From positions 14,329-20,835 of the forward strand of contig DFBF01000222.1 of NCBI GenBank assembly GCA_002367285.1: DNA of 6,507 nt, given 5' to 3'. Of the stretch, positions 1-5,579 are shown piece by piece (position 1 is the stretch's first letter; the number at the start of each line of letters is the position of its first letter). This DNA is from Rhodobacteraceae bacterium UBA3087 (GTDB lineage: Bacteria > Pseudomonadota > Alphaproteobacteria > Rhodobacterales > Rhodobacteraceae). The translations under genes and the position numbers were made by a program. The notes beneath the pieces are model-generated. The model saw only the letters and a program-made list of their open reading frames with translations. It was not told the DNA's origin and searched no databases.

Positions 1-1410
1 GGCGTCGCCGCCTTTGACTGTGACGCAGACGGATTCACCGACCTGTTTGCGGCCGGAGGAACCGATCCGGCCGCCCTGTTTCGCAACCAGGGCCAAGACA
101 CGGTCACATTTGAAAAATCCACCCCGGATGCCCTTGCCCTGACCGGGGTCACCGGCGCTTATCCTGTGGATATTGACGGCGATGGCTGGCTGGATCTGGC
201 GATCCTGCGGGTCGGACCCAATGCTTTGATGCAAGGCGGGCCGGATTGCAGCTTTGTCCCGTTCGATTTGGGGTTTCACAGCCCGGACCGCTGGACCACC
301 GCCTTTTCGGCCACCTGGGAGGGCGACGGTCTGCCCAGCCTTGTCTTCGGCAACTATGTGGATCGCAGCAATCCCAATGGCCCATTCGAGGCCTGCGATG
401 TGAACGCGCTCTATCGGCCGCTCAGCGGTCGCTATGTGGAAACCACCCTGTCCCCCGGCTTTTGCGCCCTGTCCACCCTGTTCTCAGACTGGGGCCGACA
501 GGGGCGCGTAGACCTGCGTTTCAGCAACGATAGACACTATTATGTGCGCGATGGGGTCGAGCAGATGTGGGCGATGGACTCCACTCCACGCTTGTATACC
601 CAGGCGGACGGCTGGCAGCAGCACAGCCTCTGGGGCATGGGTATTGCCAGCCGCGACATCACCGGCGATGGCCTGCCAGAGATCTATCTGTCCTCAATGG
701 GCGATCAGCGCTTGCAGATGTTGGTGCCCGGCACAAGCGGCCCACATTACGCAGACGTTCCGTTTGATTGGGGTACCACCGCGCATCGTCCGCATTTGGG
801 CGATGATGGCCGCCCATCCACCGGGTGGCATATCGCTTTTGGCGACGTTCAGAACGATGGCTTGGACGATGTCTTCATCGCCAAGGGCAATGTGGAACAG
901 ATGCCCTCGAATGCACTGGAGGATCCGAACTCCCTTTTGATTGCCGGTCCGGACGGCTTTGAAGAAGGCTCTATTGCAGCCGGAATCGCCTCAATGTCGC
1001 GATCGCGTGGGGTCGCTTTGACGGATCTGAACAACGACGGGCGTGTGGATCTGGTTGTCACCAACCGGCGCGCGCCGATGGAAATCTATCAGAACGTCAC
1101 GACTGACACCGGGCATTGGCTGGAAATCAAACTACAACAGGCCGGGCCAAACCGCCACGCAATCGGTGCCTGGATCGAACTGCGCATCGCAGACCGTGTG
1201 CAAAGCCGCGAACTGACCATCGGCGGTGGCCATGCCGGTGGCACTCTGGCCTGGGAACACTTTGGGTTGGGAGAGGCCGAGACCGCGCAGCTGCGCATTA
1301 TCTGGCCGGATGGCGCGACCTCGCAGTGGCGCCCCCTGACGGCAGATCAACACGTGACACTGACCCGGGACGGGGTCGATTTCGTCACTGATCCACCGCA
1401 AAACCGCTAG
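1..1410 (+). CDS. CRTAC1/ASPIC-UnbV family FG-GAP repeat protein, 5' truncated
   Basis: The frame is open from base 1 to the TAG at 1408-1410 and gives 469 residues; the true start lies outside the window. The GTG at 166 falls inside a repeat motif and is not a start. Seven FG-GAP/VCBS-like motifs are visible, at about residues 5-16 (FDCDADGFTDLF), 56-68 (DIDGDGWLDL), 104-117 (WEGDGLPSL), 162-175 (degenerate, GRQGRVDL), 218-230 (DITGDGLPEI), 281-293 (DVQNDGLDDV) and 341-353 (DLNNDGRVDL). The Asp-rich loops are typical calcium sites of a beta-propeller. Motifs three and four have lost most of their acidic ligands. Residues 371-443 match the ASPIC/UnbV domain (NRHAIGAWIEL, then HFGLGEAE and IIWPDGATSQW). 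Cysteines occur at 7, 83, 132 and 155, which suits an exported protein. The family is largely of unknown function and is often secreted. The 3' end overlaps the convergent di-heme peroxidase gene, which suggests a functional link but does not prove one. Confidence 0.9.
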   Translation, partial: GVAAFDCDADGFTDLFAAGGTDPAALFRNQGQDTVTFEKSTPDALALTGVTGAYPVDIDGDGWLDLAILRVGPNALMQGGPDCSFVPFDLGFHSPDRWTTAFSATWEGDGLPSLVFGNYVDRSNPNGPFEACDVNALYRPLSGRYVETTLSPGFCALSTLFSDWGRQGRVDLRFSNDRHYYVRDGVEQMWAMDSTPRLYTQADGWQQHSLWGMGIASRDITGDGLPEIYLSSMGDQRLQMLVPGTSGPHYADVPFDWGTTAHRPHLGDDGRPSTGWHIAFGDVQNDGLDDVFIAKGNVEQMPSNALEDPNSLLIAGPDGFEEGSIAAGIASMSRSRGVALTDLNNDGRVDLVVTNRRAPMEIYQNVTTDTGHWLEIKLQQAGPNRHAIGAWIELRIADRVQSRELTIGGGHAGGTLAWEHFGLGEAETAQLRIIWPDGATSQWRPLTADQHVTLTRDGVDFVTDPPQNR

Positions 1411-2695
1411 GAACCGTCTGTGGGACACCCATCCGACCCTGCTGGCTGATCGGGTCGGTCAGGGCGTGAAGAAACGCAACCACGGCGGCGGTGTCCGCAT
1501 CGGACAGCATGACCGGAGACAGCTCGTTCGCCCCGGCAATGGCCATCAGATCCGCCGCGCTTGCCATGACTGCCATGTCCCATTCCGTGGCCTCGGCAAA
1601 GGTTGGCAAGACCGCCTGGGTCGGATCATAAGACATCAGCGACGCAACTGGGTCGAGATGATGGCGCACCACGGCCTGAAGCGTCGCAAAGGCGCCGGTA
1701 TGCCCATACGGCCCGGTCAGAGCCACATTTCGCAGCGATGGCGTGCGAAACCGATACGCATCCTCAGCCTGTCCCGTGACACGCATGCGGCCAGTGTCGC
1801 GGTTGTGCGTTTCAAACCGTTCGGCCTTGCCGGGCCCGATCTGTGGCATGGCAATGGCGTGAAACCCGTGGTCCGTCTGAAACGGACCGGAATGACAGGC
1901 GCTGCAACCTGCCTTGCCATAAAACAGCTGCATCCCAGCCTGAGCCTGAGGTGAAATCGACCCTGTTCCGGCCAAAACCTGATCAAACGGGCTGTCCGTC
2001 GCCCGCCATTCAACCGCAATGAATTCGGCCATCGCGTTGGCGATATCTGTAAACTGAATTGGGCTGTCATCAATAACAGCATCAAATCGGGCACGGTATT
2101 CGGGAATGGCGGCGACCTTCTTGGCGATCAGGTCCCAGGCGCCACCCTCGTGGGCCAACATACCCAACCGCACAGCGCGGCTGATCTCATTCTCACTGTA
2201 ATGCCCGGCCATTTCATCCGCCGAAAGCACGGGAAACATGGTCTGAGCGGACAGCACACCTGAAAATCCGGCGACCATATCCTGCCCCAAAGGCGTGCGG
2301 ATGCCGCCGGGCTTGCTGTCGTCCGCCTCAAGTCGGCCATCGTGAAACAGGCTGGTGAACTCTAACGCGCCGAGATTGAACAAGGCAGGTGCGTTGCGGG
2401 GAATTCGCTTTTCCGGCAGGTTGTCAGAGACGACAATCCGGTCTGTTCCCAGCCCGGATCCCCCATCCCCCAGCCCCAGGCTGAGCCCATCAGATGTCCC
2501 CAGCCGGGGATGATGACAGGTCGCACATGAGACACTATTGCTGCCCGAAAGCACCGGATCATAGAACAGAAGGCGGCCCAGTTCGACCCCCTCAATCGTC
2601 GTTGGCATGAAATCCACGTCCGTCACAGGAGCAGGCAGGTCACCCGCAATGGCGGGCACCCCCAGGCAACACAGGATCAGGGCACGCAGTTTCAT
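1385..2695 (-). CDS. Secreted di-heme cytochrome c peroxidase (CCP/MauG superfamily)
   Basis: The product has 436 residues. Residues 1-18 form a short signal peptide (MKLRALILCCLGVPAIAG) with likely cleavage near AIA-G or AG-D, so the protein is predicted to be periplasmic. Two c-type heme sites are plain: C57-A-T-C-H61 and C264-S-A-C-H268. This is the two-domain layout of bacterial di-heme peroxidases. Other family landmarks are RNAPALFNLG (100-109), LFHDGR (116-121) and RTPSLRNVALTGPYGHTGAF (317-336). Classical members reduce H2O2 with electrons from small cytochromes or copper proteins; MauG-type members oxidise protein residues. The inter-heme Trp of CcpA appears replaced by His118, and the Met/Tyr ligand position of the C-terminal heme by His346, so the exact activity is uncertain. 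The start is fixed by the signal peptide and by the in-frame xylA stop just upstream (TGA then ATG). No Shine-Dalgarno sequence is visible, so translation probably depends on coupling to xylA. The 3' end overlaps the convergent ASPIC gene by 26 bases. Confidence 0.93.
   Translation of the reverse strand: MKLRALILCCLGVPAIAGDLPAPVTDVDFMPTTIEGVELGRLLFYDPVLSGSNSVSCATCHHPRLGTSDGLSLGLGDGGSGLGTDRIVVSDNLPEKRIPRNAPALFNLGALEFTSLFHDGRLEADDSKPGGIRTPLGQDMVAGFSGVLSAQTMFPVLSADEMAGHYSENEISRAVRLGMLAHEGGAWDLIAKKVAAIPEYRARFDAVIDDSPIQFTDIANAMAEFIAVEWRATDSPFDQVLAGTGSISPQAQAGMQLFYGKAGCSACHSGPFQTDHGFHAIAMPQIGPGKAERFETHNRDTGRMRVTGQAEDAYRFRTPSLRNVALTGPYGHTGAFATLQAVVRHHLDPVASLMSYDPTQAVLPTFAEATEWDMAVMASAADLMAIAGANELSPVMLSDADTAAVVAFLHALTDPISQQGRMGVPQTVPSGFAVDQ
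2453..2477 (-). other. Potential G-quadruplex motif inside the peroxidase coding strand
   Basis: The sense strand of the peroxidase gene carries G runs of 4, 5, 5 and 3, separated by loops CT, AT and ATCC. This meets the usual rule of four G3+ tracts with short loops. It encodes the Gly-rich stretch GLGDGGSG (around residues 74-81), which is probably a family trait, so the base pattern may just follow from the amino acids and GC-rich codon choice. Any folding in mRNA or DNA is inference. Confidence 0.4.
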
Positions 2696-4006
2696 TCAGA
2701 CAAACCGATTGATCAAGTTTTCTAGATACTCTTGTTTACCGGATTTCGGTTCAGGATTCACCGCGGCTTTTTCGACATGGTCCGCAAGGTCCTCCAGACT
2801 GTATTCGCCCGCCAGCATCTTCTGTGCATCATCCCGGTTCCAGCCGGAATAGCGGGCTTCAACATGAGCGTCATAGCTGCCATCGGCGATGATCGCCGCC
2901 GCCGCTTTCAGCCCGCGCGCACAGGTGTCCATGCCGCCGATATGGGCAATCAACAGATCTTCGGCATCCAGCGATTGGCGCCGCAGCTTGGCGTCGAAAT
3001 TCGTGCCACCCGCCGTCAGACCGCCACCTTTCAGGATGTGATAGTAGGCCAGCGCGACCTCGGGCACATTGTTGGGGAATTGGTCGGTATCCCAGCCGGA
3101 TTGGTAATCATTCCGGTTCATATCGATCGACCCGAAGATGCCCAGCGCCTGGGCTGTCGCGATCTCATGTTCAAACGAATGCCCCGCCAGGATCGCGTGG
3201 CCCTGTTCAATATTCACGGTCACTTCGTTTTCCAGCCCGTGACGTTTCAGGAACCCATAAACGGTCGCCACGTCGTAGTCATACTGATGCTTTGATGGCT
3301 CCTGCGGCTTGGGTTCCACCATGATCTGCCCCTTGAAACCGATCTTGTGTTTGTATTCGACCACCAAGTTCAGCATCCGCCCCATCTGGGCATCTTCACG
3401 GGCGAGATCGGTGTTCAACAGCGTCTCGTACCCTTCGCGGCCACCCCAGAGCACATAGTTTTCACCGCCCAGCCGATGGGTCGCATCCATGCAGGTCTTG
3501 ATCGTTGCGCCAGCAAAGGCAAACACGTCCGGGTCGGGGTTGGTCGAGGCCCCCGCCATGAACCGTCGATGGGTGAACAGATTGGCCGTTCCCCACAGCA
3601 GTTTCACACCGGTTTCAGCCTGTTTTTGGGCGAAATAGTCAACAATTTCGTTCAGTGCGCGGGTGTTATCGGGAAAGGTCCCCATTTCGGGGCGCACGTC
3701 TGCATCGTGGAAGCAATAGTAGGGCACGCCAAGGGTCGTGAACATCTCGAATGCCACGTCCGCTTTCAACTTGGACAAGACCATGTCATCTGCCGGAAAC
3801 CAGGGCCGGTCGAAAGTCTGGCCGCCGAAGGGATCGCCGCCGGGCCAGGCGAAACTGTGCCAATAGGCGGCGGCGAACCGCAAGTGGTCCTCCATCCGTT
3901 TGCCCATGAGCATTTCGTCCTTGTCATAGTGACGGAACGCCAGGGGGTTGGCGCTGTTGGGGCCCTCAAAAGGGATGGTATCGACAGGAAAATATCCGGT
4001 GCTCAT
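2696..4006 (-). CDS. xylA: Xylose isomerase
   Basis: The product is a 436-residue cytoplasmic enzyme that converts D-xylose to D-xylulose, the first step of the isomerase route. Length and sequence fit the class II (E. coli-type, about 440 residues) group. All expected catalytic and metal-binding residues are present, each one position earlier than in E. coli: His100 and Asp103 (YCFHDADVRPE), Glu231 and Lys233 (VEPKP), Glu267 and His270 (NIEQGHA), Asp295 (SIDMNRND), Asp306 and Asp308 (GWDTDQF), and Asp338 (GTNFDAK). The substrate-contact Trp (LWGGREGYE, about 187-193) is also present. The ATG overlaps the xylB stop as ATGA, and an AAAGG seven bases upstream of the ATG lies inside xylB. The stop is followed at once, in the same frame, by the peroxidase ATG. 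There is no sign of truncation or damage. This is the most secure call in the window. Confidence 0.99.
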   Translation of the reverse strand: MSTGYFPVDTIPFEGPNSANPLAFRHYDKDEMLMGKRMEDHLRFAAAYWHSFAWPGGDPFGGQTFDRPWFPADDMVLSKLKADVAFEMFTTLGVPYYCFHDADVRPEMGTFPDNTRALNEIVDYFAQKQAETGVKLLWGTANLFTHRRFMAGASTNPDPDVFAFAGATIKTCMDATHRLGGENYVLWGGREGYETLLNTDLAREDAQMGRMLNLVVEYKHKIGFKGQIMVEPKPQEPSKHQYDYDVATVYGFLKRHGLENEVTVNIEQGHAILAGHSFEHEIATAQALGIFGSIDMNRNDYQSGWDTDQFPNNVPEVALAYYHILKGGGLTAGGTNFDAKLRRQSLDAEDLLIAHIGGMDTCARGLKAAAAIIADGSYDAHVEARYSGWNRDDAQKMLAGEYSLEDLADHVEKAAVNPEPKSGKQEYLENLINRFV

Positions 4007-5454
4007 GTGATTGCCTTTATCGCGGGATAGAGGGTGCGGAAACGTGCGTAAGCGCCGTCATAGGCGTCACGCAGATCCACACGCGGGGTTACAGTTTGGA
4101 CCACGGCGGGCCGGGTCATGATGTCGGAGGGGGCTGCGCCTGTATCGCCAACCATGGCCAGGCGCGCCGCACCCAATGCTGCGCCAAAATCGCCCGCCTC
4201 AGGCAAATCCAGCGGCAGATCCAGAACGGTCGCAATCAATTCCAACCAATAGGGTGAGTTCGAGCCCCCCCCAATCGCCAGCACGCGGTTAAGCTGTGTG
4301 CCGGTGGCCTTCAGCGCTTCGAGATTGTCGCGCAGGGCGAACGCGACACCTTCCATCACGGCGCGGGTCAAGGCGGTGCGGTCACTGTCCACACCAAGCC
4401 CCAGAAAAGCGCCGCGAATGGCGGCGTCGTTGTGCGGCGTGCGTTCGCCTGACAGGTACGGCAGGAAGGAAACGGTGCCGGGCCCACCCAGCCTTTCAGG
4501 CAACAAACCGGCCAAATGCGCCGGATCAGAGCCTGTTTGGGTCGCCAGCCAGTTCAAACAATCCGTCGCCGCCAGGATAACGCCCATCTGATACCAGGTG
4601 TCAGGAATGGCATGACAGAACGTGTGTACGGCCGTCGCGGGACTGGGGGCGAAATCCGTTTTTGCCGCCAGCAACACCCCAGATGTGCCCAGGGACACAA
4701 AGCCGTCGCCCTCAGCAAAGCACCCGACGCCACAGGCCGACGCGGCATTGTCGCCACCTCCTCCGACCACGGTGACAGACGGCGAAACGCCCCATTCGGC
4801 GGCCAGGGTTGCGCGCAATGTGCCCGATGGCGCAGAGCCTTCGACAAGACGGGGCATCTGGTCACGGCGCATACCGCTTTGGGTCAACAAAGCATCCGAC
4901 CAGTCCCGCGCGCCCACATCCATCCAGGACGTGCCCGCGCTGTCGGACATGTCCGATACGTGGTCACCGGTCAGCCACAGGCGCAGATAATCCTTGGGCA
5001 AAAGAACCTTTGTGATCTGGGCAAAAACCTTGGGTTCAGTGTCAGCGACCCAAGCAACTTTCGGGGCCGTGAAGCCGGGAAAGACGATATTGCCGGATAC
5101 ACGGCGGAAATCAGGCAGGGCGTCCAGATGCGCCGCCTGATCGGCTGCGCGGGTATCGTTCCACAACATGCAGGGGCGCAAGACCTGGTCGCGATCACCC
5201 ACCAACGTCGCCCCATGCATCTGGCCTGACAGCCCGATGGCGCGCAAGCTGGCAATCTGGGCGGGATAGAGCCTTTTCAGCTCAGAAACCGTGACCTGGC
5301 AGGCACGGATCCAATCGGCCGGGTCCTGTTCGCTCCAGCCCGAATGGGGGTGCGATACCGGATAGGCATGGTCAGATGCACCGACAATCCCGCCATCCCC
5401 ATCGACAAGCAGCGCCCGAAGCCCGGACGTACCCAAATCTAGACCCAGATACAT
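4003..5454 (-). CDS. xylB: Xylulokinase (FGGY family)
   Basis: The product is a 483-residue cytoplasmic sugar kinase that uses ATP to phosphorylate D-xylulose to D-xylulose 5-phosphate, feeding the pentose phosphate pathway. The length is almost that of E. coli XylB (484). The N-terminal phosphate-binding motif is LGLDLGTSGLRALL with Asp6. The substrate motif is GLSGQMHGAT (Met79, His80). The predicted catalytic base is Asp235 in GGGGDNAASACGVG. The C-terminal FGGY domain shows LPYLSGERTPHND (331-343), EGVAFALRDNLEAL (368-381) and the adenine-pocket stretch IGGGSNSPYW (394-403). Pairing with xylA, which makes its substrate, settles the choice of xylulose over other FGGY substrates. It is the first gene of the leftward operon, with a strong GGGAGG four bases before ATG and a promoter/operator region upstream. 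The last codons overlap the xylA start. Confidence 0.98.
   Translation of the reverse strand: MYLGLDLGTSGLRALLVDGDGGIVGASDHAYPVSHPHSGWSEQDPADWIRACQVTVSELKRLYPAQIASLRAIGLSGQMHGATLVGDRDQVLRPCMLWNDTRAADQAAHLDALPDFRRVSGNIVFPGFTAPKVAWVADTEPKVFAQITKVLLPKDYLRLWLTGDHVSDMSDSAGTSWMDVGARDWSDALLTQSGMRRDQMPRLVEGSAPSGTLRATLAAEWGVSPSVTVVGGGGDNAASACGVGCFAEGDGFVSLGTSGVLLAAKTDFAPSPATAVHTFCHAIPDTWYQMGVILAATDCLNWLATQTGSDPAHLAGLLPERLGGPGTVSFLPYLSGERTPHNDAAIRGAFLGLGVDSDRTALTRAVMEGVAFALRDNLEALKATGTQLNRVLAIGGGSNSPYWLELIATVLDLPLDLPEAGDFGAALGAARLAMVGDTGAAPSDIMTRPAVVQTVTPRVDLRDAYDGAYARFRTLYPAIKAIT
4014..4018 (-). promoter_or_regulatory. Shine-Dalgarno sequence of xylA inside xylB
   Basis: On the minus strand AAAGG sits seven bases before the xylA ATG, within the last codons of xylB. 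Together with the ATGA stop/start overlap this supports coupled translation of XylB and XylA. Confidence 0.6.
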
Positions 5455-5458
5455 ATTT

Positions 5459-5464
5459 CCTCCC
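5459..5464 (-). promoter_or_regulatory. Strong Shine-Dalgarno sequence of xylB
   Basis: Minus-strand GGGAGG followed by AAAT and then ATG. It fixes the xylB start at 5454. The spacing of four bases is short but workable. It is the strongest ribosome-binding site among the three operon genes. Confidence 0.75.
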
Positions 5465-5477
5465 GCAGCGGCGTCAT

Positions 5478-5496
5478 TATTTTATCCGCTAAAATA
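5478..5496. promoter_or_regulatory. Candidate operator: perfect 7+5+7 inverted repeat upstream of xylB
   Basis: TATTTTA, spacer TCCGC, TAAAATA: seven-base arms match perfectly, and the AT-rich block stands out in a GC-rich setting. It lies 24-42 bases upstream of the xylB ATG, overlapping or just downstream of the probable -10 region, where a bound repressor would block initiation. Pentose operons are commonly controlled by a xylose-responsive repressor (XylR of the ROK or LacI family), so this is the likely operator. No regulator gene is in the window and the cognate protein is inferred. Confidence 0.6.
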
Positions 5497-5524
5497 TGTT
5501 GGCGCGAGTCGAGGAACCTGTCAA
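5493..5524 (-). promoter_or_regulatory. Candidate sigma-70-type promoter of the xylB-xylA-peroxidase operon
   Basis: A perfect TTGACA -35 box reads leftward at 5524-5519. The -10 is less clear: CAACAT at 5501-5496 has 17-base spacing but only three consensus matches, while CATATT at 5498-5493 has four matches but 20-base spacing. The AT-rich stretch there is the best place for melting. The -35 lies just after the terminator of the upstream gene, and the inverted repeat 5478-5496 covers the region around the -10 and start point. Confidence 0.55.
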
Positions 5525-5528
5525 CGCG

Positions 5529-5558
5529 AAAACCGCCGGTCCTTTGCAGGTCCGGCGG
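5529..5558 (-). terminator. Rho-independent terminator of the Cys-rich protein gene
   Basis: Read leftward: CCGCCGG, one T·T mismatch, CCT paired with AGG around a four-base loop, CCGGCGG, then TTTT. The GC-rich stem starts 21 bases after the TAA at 5580. The U run is short (four), but stem and placement fit a transcription end that insulates the xyl promoter immediately downstream. Confidence 0.75.
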
Positions 5559-5579
5559 CTTAGTCGTGTGTGTCAGGGC

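Noticed and set aside
166..168. GTG as start of the ASPIC/UnbV gene
   Set aside because: The frame is open to base 1, and residues before the GTG form a clear FG-GAP motif (FDCDADGFTDLF), so the real start is outside the window.
1433..1458. Hairpin CCGACCC/GGGTCGG as a terminator for the convergent pair
   Set aside because: The loop is 12 bases, no T run follows on either strand, and it lies inside the peroxidase coding region; probably chance in GC-rich DNA.
2696..2698. xylA stop as a recoding site giving a XylA-peroxidase fusion
   Set aside because: Both proteins look complete, with a normal XylA C-terminus and a signal peptide on the peroxidase; a fusion would place a signal peptide internally. 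Simple coupling is more likely.
3347..4030. Plus-strand open frame (227 codons) opposite xylA
   Set aside because: It is a shadow of the xylose isomerase gene with no recognisable domain and no convincing ribosome-binding site.
4516..5229. Long plus-strand open frame (237 codons) opposite xylB
   Set aside because: It is fully antisense to a well-conserved kinase, its product resembles no family I know, and such antisense frames are common in GC-rich genes.
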